From Pyrobaculum sp. (GTDB taxonomy: Archaea; Thermoproteota; Thermoprotei; Thermoproteales; Thermoproteaceae), in contig JAEMPK010000162.1 in assembly GCA_022759345.1 (NCBI GenBank), positions 1 to 5,736 of the forward strand: a stretch of 5,736 bases of DNA. Direction: 5' to 3'. Of this stretch, positions 1 through 5,363 are shown piece by piece. The translations under genes were made by a program, and so were the position numbers. Each line of letters begins with the position of its first letter. The stretch's first letter is position 1. Under the pieces are notes generated by a model. It saw only the letters and a list, made by a program, of their open reading frames with translations. It made no database searches and had not been told where the DNA came from.

Positions 1-886
1 GCTCGAGGCTCCTCATATAGTTTACATATATCAAATAGAACTCGGCCTCTTTTGCAAAATTGACAATTCCATCATCTATAAAGCTAGGAAAGTCCTCCGA
101 GAATCTTCTCAGTATGTCGTATTGGGTCCTATACATTTTAAAGGCCCCTCTGAGAATCGCCGCATGTATGTGGGAGGTATCTCCCGTGGTTTTTATGTAC
201 TTAACTTCGGCGCCCTCTCCATCCCCCTTGAATCTGGAGAACAAGCTGTCCACCAGCGCCGATAGGTCCTCACCGTCTTCCTCTCTGGCGACTCTAATTC
301 TATCGCCCTCTATCCACACTCTGATCTTAATCTGGTCCCTGGCCTCGGCGGCCTCGCGGGCCCTTCGCCTCAGCTCGCGGAATTTCTCGCTCTCCGCAAT
401 CTCGCCTAGATACTTGGTGAAGCTCGCCAAGCCCTCGGACTCTATAGGGAGACCTCTGAGGCGGCTCCACGCGGTCTCCACAGCCTCTGTGTAGATCAGA
501 GCCGCGTCCACATGCATCCCGATCTTGTGCTCCTCGTACACGTCTTTCTCCATCGCGAGGATCCTCACAGCATTATTGACGCGCTCCACGAACTCGGCAA
601 CGGCATCGAGGACTTCGCCCTTTAGTAGATCTCTGAATACGTTGAGCCTAAACACGGCGACCTCCTCGTTGTCGAGCGGCTCAAGGTAGAGACTCCTCAG
701 GAAGTCGTCGTTGCGTTTGCCGAGGATATCGTCGAGAAGCTCGTGGATTCTGAGATCGCGCGCGACCAGCTCGTCGATACGTCTACCCCTTCCGCCGAGA
801 ATACTAAGGTACTCCACACCCCGGCTGTGGCTGAGGTTTAAATGCCTTGGCGCGTCTAGCGCGTGACCTAACAGTCTAGGTATCAT
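1..886 (-). CDS. MutS-family protein, N-terminal part (partial at window edge)
   Basis: The frame is open from an ATG at 886 to the window edge, giving 295 residues of a longer protein. I read it as the helical core/lever region of the small MutS-like ATPases found in bacteria and some archaea. The recalled family pattern matches in order: HLNL near residues 15-18 (family DLNLD), PLDNEEVAVFRLNVFRDL at 70-87 (family YxPL...YRQEVFRDLE), DAALIYTEAV at 127-136, SEGLASFTKYL at 150-160, a basic strand IRVWIEGDRIRV at 188-199, and FPSFIDDGIVNFAKEAEFYL at 266-285. The Walker A and B motifs would lie beyond the window, so ATPase activity cannot be judged. The ATG at 886 is preferred because a TATA-like box lies just upstream, but the frame stays open upstream to about 1078 and an in-frame ATG at 985 is an alternative. 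Role inferred only: DNA structure or mismatch recognition. It lies downstream of the membrane protein gene on the same strand but has its own promoter candidate. Confidence 0.68.
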   Translation of the reverse strand, partial: MIPRLLGHALDAPRHLNLSHSRGVEYLSILGGRGRRIDELVARDLRIHELLDDILGKRNDDFLRSLYLEPLDNEEVAVFRLNVFRDLLKGEVLDAVAEFVERVNNAVRILAMEKDVYEEHKIGMHVDAALIYTEAVETAWSRLRGLPIESEGLASFTKYLGEIAESEKFRELRRRAREAAEARDQIKIRVWIEGDRIRVAREEDGEDLSALVDSLFSRFKGDGEGAEVKYIKTTGDTSHIHAAILRGAFKMYRTQYDILRRFSEDFPSFIDDGIVNFAKEAEFYLIYVNYMRSLE

Positions 887-915
887 GACAAGCCAATACG
901 CAAGATGAGCAGAGG

Positions 916-925
916 AATTTTTAAC
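916..925 (-). promoter_or_regulatory. Probable TATA box of the MutS-like gene
   Basis: On the minus strand this reads GTTAAAAATT. It ends about 30 nt before the ATG at 886, so transcription starting roughly 25 nt downstream of the box would leave a leader of only about 8-10 nt. It is the only AT-rich block in the gap between the two minus-strand genes and supports the start at 886 over the one at 985. Confidence 0.5.
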
Positions 926-1089
926 TCGGGCCGAGCCTTTTTCTGACAACGGTGTTAGATGCGCCAGCGCTCCGCCTAGAGCCATTGACGTCGTGAAGCG
1001 CGCCGTTAGGCCACAACCACAGCGGATAAGATAGATCGCTATTCCGTTAATATCTCCCGCCAGCCACTGTATTGGGCTTTACTTTTAGG

Positions 1090-1782
1090 TTACGAAAAGA
1101 CGACATAAACTGCCGCTCCTATCATGGTCACCGCTATAATCCGCGTCACCAACAGAGACCGCCCGCACGACACGGCACGTTGTCCCAGGAAGGCCCCTAG
1201 GCCAGCCAAAATGCCCCCTATGACGACTTTTTGCTTCAACGCCACAGAGGACGTGGCCTCTACTGTCCGTAGCACTGGTATCAACGCCTCTATTTCGCCT
1301 ACGAAGACCCGCGCCACGGCGAACGACGCCGCGGTGCCCAGCAGGGCGTCTGTGAAGCCTACGAACGCGTTGAGGAGAGGCCTAAGCTTGCCGCCGCGAA
1401 CCCGCAAAGTTCTCCTAAAGAGAAGCTGAACCCCCGTCGCGGTGAGGGCAGCCGCCATGATAAACTTCAAAACGCTCCACGTCAAGAACAGCCACAACAC
1501 GACGCCGAGCACCAAGCCTAGGAGGACTGGGACGCTTCTTAGCGCTTCAAAGTGTATGACGAGGCCACCCATTGTGAACCTCTGATAGAGCAGATTCAGA
1601 ATTCCCAAGATGCCGGTGGCCATGGTGAAGCCCAAGGCCACCACGGGAGGGGGCTCGCCCACTGCAAACAGTAGCGGGAAGACGAAGAGCGTTGCGTACG
1701 ACGGCTCCTCCACCGCGCTGGACAACACTCCTGCGAAGAAACCTGCATAAAACCACACCACGAGGTCTTCTCCAGCGGCCAT
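1090..1782 (-). CDS. Multi-spanning membrane protein, probable TauE/SafE (TSUP) family transporter
   Basis: The predicted 230-residue protein is strongly hydrophobic, with about seven or eight membrane segments, roughly at 8-24, 29-42, 46-66, 83-102, 104-122, 137-160, 186-200 and 211-229. It has two similar halves split by a basic loop (RRTLRVRGGKLRP, about 123-135), and each half opens with a glycine-rich segment (GFFAGVLSSAVEEP at 14-27; GFTDALLGTAASF at 142-154). This two-half plan and its length fit the TauE/SafE family, whose members export or import small anions such as sulfite, sulfoacetate or other organosulfur compounds; the substrate here cannot be read from the sequence. The ATG at 1782 has a TATA box ending about 22 nt upstream and no Shine-Dalgarno sequence, so the mRNA is probably leaderless. 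The family call rests on overall architecture, not on a diagnostic motif; another small integral membrane family is possible. Confidence 0.62.
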   Translation of the reverse strand: MAAGEDLVVWFYAGFFAGVLSSAVEEPSYATLFVFPLLFAVGEPPPVVALGFTMATGILGILNLLYQRFTMGGLVIHFEALRSVPVLLGLVLGVVLWLFLTWSVLKFIMAAALTATGVQLLFRRTLRVRGGKLRPLLNAFVGFTDALLGTAASFAVARVFVGEIEALIPVLRTVEATSSVALKQKVVIGGILAGLGAFLGQRAVSCGRSLLVTRIIAVTMIGAAVYVVFS

Positions 1783-1801
1783 AAAAGGCCGAAACAGCTA
1801 A

Positions 1802-1811
1802 ATTAATAAAT
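1802..1811 (-). promoter_or_regulatory. TATA box of the membrane protein gene
   Basis: On the minus strand the block reads ATTTATTAAT. Its TTTATTA part ends 22 nt before the ATG at 1782, the same spacing as the TATA boxes of hemA and purP in this window, which implies transcription starting at or next to the start codon. The core is nearly palindromic, but no start codon lies at the matching distance on the plus strand, so there is no sign of a divergent gene. Confidence 0.65.
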
Positions 1812-1917
1812 GAGGATACTCGGCGAAAGGACGCGCGACTGAACGGCCTAGAGAGGACTGGGGCCGCGGCGAGTTGGCTGGGGCGGCAGACGAGACGGCA
1901 AAGATGCCATAGACCTT

Positions 1918-2143
1918 GTGGAGGGTTACGCTCTCTGCGGAGCTCTGCGTATTTCGGCTGAAGGGATGGAGAACCTCGCCTGGCCCTCTATGCTCTGGAG
2001 GGGCTGTAAAGTTCGTCGAATTCCTAAGGGGGAACAACTGGTGGAGGTCTCCCGGGGAGAAGCCCAGCATCTACGCGGTGGCCGACGGCGAGCTTACGTA
2101 TTACGGCGCCGGCAGGCCTATAGAGACTTGTGCGAAAAGCTGA
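1918..2143 (+). pseudogene. Possible small frameshifted gene, family not recognised
   Basis: Two overlapping plus-strand frames join into one plausible small protein. Frame A (from a GTG at 1918, open back to 1852) reads VEGYALCGALRISAEGMENL and onward to GEQLVEVSR near 2055. Frame B then reads EKPSIYAVADGELTYYGAGR and on to a TGA at 2141-2143. The switch needs one G removed from the GGGG run at 2054-2057. Each half looks more protein-like than its continuation past the junction: frame A becomes an arginine-rich run after 2058 and ends in a TAA inside the tRNA TATA box. The composite would be about 74 residues. No promoter or convincing start is visible, and I do not recognise the family. It could be a decayed gene, a sequencing error in a homopolymer, or chance in GC-rich DNA. 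The rest of the gap (1783-1917) holds only the TATA box of the neighbouring gene. Confidence 0.28.
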
Positions 2144-2189
2144 AAAGGCGCAGGGCGCCGCGGCCGCCGTCTCTGGGCTCATTAGGCGG

Positions 2190-2202
2190 TAAAAAATAAA
2201 TA
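2190..2202 (+). promoter_or_regulatory. TATA box of the tRNA-Pro gene
   Basis: This is an uninterrupted 13-bp A/T block in an otherwise GC-rich stretch, centred about 27 nt before the first base of the mature tRNA at 2223. Archaeal TATA boxes lie about that far from the start site, so the primary transcript should begin at or within a base of the mature 5' end. The next A/T-rich piece (CTTAATAA, 2205-2212) is too close to serve. Confidence 0.7.
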
Positions 2203-2222
2203 GGCTTAATAACGGAGAGGTG

Positions 2223-2342
2223 GGGGCCGTAGTCTAGCCTGGTAGGATGCGCGGTTCGGGTTGCCACCGTGGGCAACAAGTAAAGCGAAGCCCACGGTCA
2301 CGAGAATCCGCGTGACCCCGGGTTCAAATCCCGGCGGCCCCA
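2223..2342 (+). tRNA. tRNA-Pro (anticodon CGG), intron-containing
   Basis: All arms fold. The acceptor stem GGGGCCG (2223-2229) pairs with CGGCCCC (2335-2341), followed by discriminator A (2342). The D arm is GTCT (2232-2235) with GGAT (2245-2248), with GG in the D loop at 2241-2242. The anticodon stem CGCGG (2250-2254) pairs with CCGCG (2308-2312). The T stem CCGGG (2318-2322) pairs with CCCGG (2330-2334) around loop TTCAAAT. After removing the intron at 2261-2306 the loop is TTCGGGT, giving anticodon CGG at 2257-2259, which decodes the proline codon CCG. The variable region is five bases (TGACC). CCA is not encoded; the sequence runs on as TCC. The gene has its own TATA box and, as far as visible, no neighbour in the same transcription unit. 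Confidence 0.96.
2261..2306 (+). other. Canonical 37/38 tRNA intron with BHB splice motif
   Basis: The 46-nt intron lies between tRNA positions 37 and 38. The BHB folds exactly: the central 4-bp helix pairs TTCG (2255-2258, positions 32-35) with CGAG (2301-2304). The 5' bulge is GG^T (2259-2261) and the 3' bulge is AA^T (2305-2307), each cut after its second base. Inside the intron a perfect 9-bp stem, ACCGTGGGC (2266-2274) with GCCCACGGT (2290-2298), closes a 15-nt loop, and TG/CA (2262-2263 with 2299-2300) extends it after a CC bulge. It should be removed by the archaeal tRNA splicing endonuclease and the exons ligated by RtcB. It is too short to code for a homing endonuclease. Confidence 0.93.
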
Positions 2343-2732
2343 TCCATGGATTCTTCTGGATATGATGTAGTTGGCTCCTGTGTTGACTGCGAAATGCGTC
2401 CATATACTAGCTGACCTCGACGCGTTCTAGTCGATATCGGCCACGACCGCCTCTCTTCGCCTCTCTGTTCCATATCTACGCAGACCCATGCCTGAGCGCC
2501 CGCGGCTCATTGGGCCTAGAGGTGCCGTAGAGAGGTACAGCAGGTGTAGGCCGTGGGAGCTGGAGCGTCATGTGGATGAGCTACCGCCGTGTCTTACTTC
2601 TCGCTCCGCTGGAGAGGTATATGGATAGGCACCTACACCTTACACGTCGTCCAGACCCGCCTACAGACGGAGGCCCTACCCGCCGACGTAACCGCGTCGG
2701 CCGCGGGTGGGGGAGGAGCCTCTTCTCAGCGG
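2343..2732. other. Intergenic stretch between tRNA-Pro and the hemA 3' end
   Basis: I find no convincing gene here. A perfect palindrome, ATCCATGGAT (2342-2351), abuts the tRNA 3' end, and TGGAT recurs at 2357-2361, so ATCCA at 2342-2346 could form a short hairpin. The longest plausible plus-strand reading is a 46-codon ORF at 2488-2628, beginning MPERPRLIGPRGAVERYSRC; its in-frame codons look reasonable, but no TATA box lies at the usual distance and I do not recognise it. No T-rich tract follows hemA on its coding strand, so its terminator is not visible. Confidence 0.5.
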
Positions 2733-3923
2733 TCAGGGGGCGCGGGGCTGGGCTTGGATCAGCCTTGCGAGCATCTGGGCTTGCCTCACCGCCTCTTCTA
2801 CCTGCCCGTCTTGGGCCATCTCCTTGAGCCTCTCCACGAGGGGTAGCAGTAGTCTTTTGACTGTGGATCTGGCTGCCAGCGTCGCCGCTGGGTGGCCTGC
2901 GCGTCTGCCTTCGTCCTCGGCGATCCTCATGGCGGTCTCCATGAGGGCTGCCACGGCCTCCTCCACGTACCTCCTGGCGAGAAGCTTGGGCAACTGCGCC
3001 AGCTCCTCCTCCACTATGGCCTCCGCCTTGGCTATCTCCGGGGCCCTCTCGGCGTTGAACCGCTCGGCTAGTTGTTTGAGGTCCTCTATGCGGATCACCT
3101 TCACGGGCAGTCCAGGAGCCACCGTCTGAGGCACGCCTAGGTCCACTATTATTTTCACCGCCGCATCGGGCGGCAACGAGTCGATTACGTATTCCAGGGT
3201 GTGGACAGAGGAGAAGACGACGTCGCACTCCCTTAGGCACCTCTCCACCTCCTCTCTGGAGAGGGGCCGGGCCTCCCCGCCGGTTTTAGCCGCCACCTCC
3301 ACCGCCTTTTCGAAGGTTCTATTCAGTATGTAGAGCTTGCCGACGCCTCTCGCGGCCAGCTCCATGGCTAGGCCGGCGCCCACGGCGCCTGCGCCCAGCA
3401 CCGCCACCCTTGCCTTGGACAAATCCACAAGCTGGGCGACGTAGAGCACGGCTAGAGAACCCAGGCCCCTTGGCCCGCGGGAGATGGCGGTCTCGGTGCG
3501 AACTCTCTTGCCAGTCCTCACAGCCCTCTCCACAATCGTCTTCAAAAGGCCTCTGGTGTAGCCGGCCTTTACCTGTCTATCAAACGCCTCCTCCACCTGG
3601 CCCAAGATGTCCGTCTCGCCTATCAACATGGACTCAAGCCCCGCCGCCACGCGGAAGAGGTGTCTCGCCGCCTCGGCGCCAGTTAAGAGATGGACTGAGT
3701 CCACGTGCCGCTTGTAGGCCTCTACCACCCTCCCCACCTCTTCGGGCGTCGCCCCGTATAGATACGCCTCAACCCTGCCGCAGGTATGTAGCACATACAT
3801 CGGCCTCCTGGGCCCCAGCTCCTTCATACACTGCTGCATCTCCACCCCGATTCGGCCTAAGGCGTCGGCGCTTACCTCTTTGTACGTCAAAATAACCGCA
3901 GAGAGGGGGGCTAGTGGGTCCAC
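2733..3923 (-). CDS. hemA: Glutamyl-tRNA reductase
   Basis: GluTR uses NADPH to reduce the glutamate carried on tRNA-Glu to glutamate-1-semialdehyde, the first committed step of the C5 route to 5-aminolevulinate and tetrapyrroles; it acts in the cytoplasm. The 396 residues follow the family order. The catalytic domain (1 to about 145) carries the nucleophile in HTCGRVEAYLY with Cys48, a conserved His at 88 (RHLFRVAAGLESM) and GETDILGQV at 102-110. The NADPH-binding Rossmann domain (about 150-295) carries GAGAVG at 177-182. A helical dimerisation domain fills the C-terminus. Length is typical of archaeal forms. One oddity is Gly49 where the family usually has Asn after the catalytic Cys (TCN). 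The start is a GTG at 3923 with a TATA box ending 22 nt upstream and no Shine-Dalgarno sequence. It diverges from purP, and no other heme gene is visible in the window. Confidence 0.96.
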   Translation of the reverse strand: MDPLAPLSAVILTYKEVSADALGRIGVEMQQCMKELGPRRPMYVLHTCGRVEAYLYGATPEEVGRVVEAYKRHVDSVHLLTGAEAARHLFRVAAGLESMLIGETDILGQVEEAFDRQVKAGYTRGLLKTIVERAVRTGKRVRTETAISRGPRGLGSLAVLYVAQLVDLSKARVAVLGAGAVGAGLAMELAARGVGKLYILNRTFEKAVEVAAKTGGEARPLSREEVERCLRECDVVFSSVHTLEYVIDSLPPDAAVKIIVDLGVPQTVAPGLPVKVIRIEDLKQLAERFNAERAPEIAKAEAIVEEELAQLPKLLARRYVEEAVAALMETAMRIAEDEGRRAGHPAATLAARSTVKRLLLPLVERLKEMAQDGQVEEAVRQAQMLARLIQAQPRAP

Positions 3924-3927
3924 AGCG

Positions 3928-3961
3928 TTGTAAACACGCGCCTATTTAAACAATATTACAA
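3928..3961. repeat. Spaced inverted repeat TTGTAA/TTACAA flanking the hemA TATA box
   Basis: TTGTAA at 3928-3933 and TTACAA at 3956-3961 are perfect reverse complements separated by 22 bases. The arms bracket the hemA TATA box, one near the start codon and the other in the upstream BRE/TFB-contact zone. This could be a regulator site, but short AT-rich arms arise easily by chance in a promoter. Confidence 0.3.
3943..3951 (-). promoter_or_regulatory. TATA box of hemA
   Basis: On the minus strand this reads GTTTAAATA. Its GTTTAAA part ends 22 nt before the first base of the hemA GTG. This matches the purP box in sequence and spacing and argues for a leaderless hemA transcript starting at that GTG. 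Confidence 0.8.
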
Positions 3962-3968
3962 ACATATA

Positions 3969-3976
3969 GTTTAAAA
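3969..3976 (+). promoter_or_regulatory. TATA box of purP
   Basis: The box reads GTTTAAAA; its GTTTAAA part ends 22 nt before the GTG at 3997. No Shine-Dalgarno sequence lies between, so the mRNA is probably leaderless. The box fixes the start at 3997 rather than at a later GTG such as 4006. Confidence 0.8.
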
Positions 3977-3978
3977 GC

Positions 3979-3992
3979 GGCCGTGAACGGCC
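3979..3992. promoter_or_regulatory. Perfect inverted repeat between the purP TATA box and start, possible operator
   Basis: GGCCGT and ACGGCC are exact reverse complements separated by GA. The 14-bp element fills most of the 20 bases between the TATA box and the GTG start, where a bound repressor would block polymerase. If the transcript is leaderless the repeat is not transcribed, so a DNA-level site is likelier than an RNA hairpin. No regulator gene is visible in the window. Confidence 0.4.
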
Positions 3993-3996
3993 TCTC

Positions 3997-5037
3997 GTGG
4001 TCTCCGTGGCTGTGTTGGCGTCTCACAGCGCGTTAGACGTGCTCGACGGCGCGAAGGAGGAGGGGCTGAGGACCATCGCTGTGGCTAAAAAGGGGCGGGA
4101 CCGGGCCTATAGGGAGTTCCCGGTGGTCGACCGGCTTATCGTGCTGGACGACTACAGAGACATCTTGAAGGTGGTAGACGTGCTCAGGGCCGAGGAGGCG
4201 GTGTTTGTGCCGAACCGCTCCTTCGCGGTCTACGTGGGCTACGACGCCATCGAGAAGGAGTTCCCCATCCCGATCTTTGGCAATAGGTTTCTTCTACGTT
4301 GGGAAGAGAGGACGGGGCCTCATAACTACTACCGCCTGCTGGACGAGGGGGGCATTAGGAGGCCTAGGACCTTTAGGCCCGACGAGGTGGATAGGCCCGT
4401 CATCGTCAAGATGCCGGAGGCCAGGAGGCGGGTGGAGCGCGGCTTCTTCGTGGCGCGGGACCGCGACGACTTGTACAAAAAGGCGAGGAGGCTGGCCGAG
4501 GCGGGGCTCATCAAGCTGGAAGATCTTGAGAAGGCCTCCATAGAGGAGCTCGTATTGGGCGCCCACTTCAACGCCAACTACTTCTACTCTGTGATGCGGA
4601 GGCGGCTGGAGCTCCACAGCTTCGACCGGAGGATCCAGAGCAACCTCGACGGCGTCTACAGACTCCCGGCGCGGGACCAGCTGGAGCTAGACCCCGAGGT
4701 GCAGTACATAGAGGTGGGCCACGAGCCGGCCACCATCAGGGAGTCCCTCCTGGAGAAGGTCTTCGACATTGGCTACAGGTTTGTAGAGGCCGCCAGGCGC
4801 CTCGTGCCGCCTGGCGTGATCGGGCCCTTCACGCTTCAGTTCATAGTGACGCCGGAGCTGGAGCTGGTGGTGTACGACGTGGCGCCGAGGATAGGCGGCG
4901 GCACCAACGTCTACATAGGGATAGGGGGGCAGTACAGCAAGCTCTACTTCGGCAAGCCCATCTCCACGGGAAAGCGCATAGCGATAGAGATAAGAGAGGC
5001 GGCAGAGCAGGGAAAACTCGCCGAAGTCACCACGTAA
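3997..5037 (+). CDS. purP: PurP, FAICAR synthetase (formate-dependent, ATP-grasp)
   Basis: PurP joins formate to AICAR using ATP, giving FAICAR, the penultimate intermediate of IMP synthesis; archaea use it in place of the folate-dependent PurH transformylase. The 346 residues match the family throughout. An N-terminal alpha/beta domain opens with VAVLASHSAL (4-13) and DGAKEEG (17-23). The ATP-grasp part carries VIVKMPEARRRVERGFF (135-151), GAHFNANYFYS (188-198), FDRRIQSNLDG (209-219), RLPARDQLE (222-230), RESLLEKVF (248-256), PPGVIGPFTLQ (271-281) and PRIGGGTN (297-304). The ending GKLAEVTT resembles other PurP C-termini, so the TAA at 5035 is genuine. The segment recalled as FEISARIVAGTN in methanogen PurP reads YDVAPRIGGGTN here, with Asp for the acidic Glu, so a diverged paralogue cannot be excluded. 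Start GTG at 3997 is set by the TATA box. It is divergent from hemA with a 73-bp gap, and no other purine gene is in view. Confidence 0.94.
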   Translation: MVSVAVLASHSALDVLDGAKEEGLRTIAVAKKGRDRAYREFPVVDRLIVLDDYRDILKVVDVLRAEEAVFVPNRSFAVYVGYDAIEKEFPIPIFGNRFLLRWEERTGPHNYYRLLDEGGIRRPRTFRPDEVDRPVIVKMPEARRRVERGFFVARDRDDLYKKARRLAEAGLIKLEDLEKASIEELVLGAHFNANYFYSVMRRRLELHSFDRRIQSNLDGVYRLPARDQLELDPEVQYIEVGHEPATIRESLLEKVFDIGYRFVEAARRLVPPGVIGPFTLQFIVTPELELVVYDVAPRIGGGTNVYIGIGGQYSKLYFGKPISTGKRIAIEIREAAEQGKLAEVTT

Positions 5038-5363
5038 CAGCTGGCGCGAAGCTCTTTGCCTATTGAGCTAAACGCAACACGGCTGGACTGTTTTCGGCGC
5101 GTCGCCGACTCGCCTTCCGCCGGACTCGTCAGAGGAGTTACGGCTGAGAAGAAGAGAGGTATGGCAAGCTCGTACGACATGGCAGAGCTACAGTGAAGAG
5201 GAGGTTTGCGGGGACGGGCCGACGACTTCGCCCCTTTCAACACCCTCGCTACATGCAGGACTCACGGCCTCGGTGACACGCATCGCAAACTGTGTGAGGA
5301 CGCCGACCGCACTCTTCAACAAGGCGTCAGGCGTTTAGTCTAAGTAGACGGCTTTCTGAGGAG
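5038..5363. other. Intergenic stretch between purP and the PaREP1-like gene
   Basis: I see no convincing gene. The purP frame stays open for 52 codons past the stop (to a TGA at 5194-5196), but PurP proteins end where this one does, so this is probably chance. A 6-bp hairpin, TCGGCG-CGT-CGCCGA, lies at 5094-5108 just after the short T tract TTTT (5091-5094); for purP transcription the T's precede the stem, so it is not a classical terminator. The GTTTAGTCTA at 5333-5342 is a weak TATA candidate for the next gene. Confidence 0.5.

Noticed and set aside
60..494. 144-codon plus-strand ORF at the left end
   Set aside because: It lies antisense to the MutS-like gene, whose reading is far more protein-like and continuous to the window edge.
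902..946. Possible C/D box sRNA (AAGATGA ... CTGA) upstream of the MutS-like gene
   Set aside because: Box C lacks the key U, there are no D' or C' boxes, and the segment overlaps the promoter candidate on the other strand.
1798..2070. 90-codon minus-strand ORF between the membrane protein and tRNA genes
   Set aside because: Low-complexity reading with no recognisable features, and it runs through the TATA box of the membrane protein gene.
2206..2403. Minus-strand ORF of 65 codons covering the tRNA
   Set aside because: It is the antisense of the tRNA gene and contains the well-known spurious GPPGFEPG reading of a T arm and acceptor stem.
2362..2414. Possible C/D box sRNA (ATGATGT ... CTGA)
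   Set aside because: Length is suitable, but box C deviates at its last base, no acceptable C' box exists, the D' candidate is only TTGA, and no terminal stem is evident.
2581..3240. 219-codon minus-strand ORF overlapping hemA
   Set aside because: It is an arginine- and glycine-rich shadow of hemA in another frame, with no family resemblance.
5094..5108. Hairpin as purP terminator
   Set aside because: The T tract precedes the stem, and archaeal termination depends mainly on T-rich tracts after the gene, which are weak here.
5038..5196. Stop-codon readthrough extension of purP
   Set aside because: The frame is open for 52 codons after the TAA, but the protein already ends with a typical PurP C-terminus and nothing indicates recoding.
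4944..5243. 99-codon minus-strand ORF overlapping the purP 3' end
   Set aside because: Overlaps the certain purP gene antisense, has a serine- and alanine-rich composition typical of shadows, and has no promoter.
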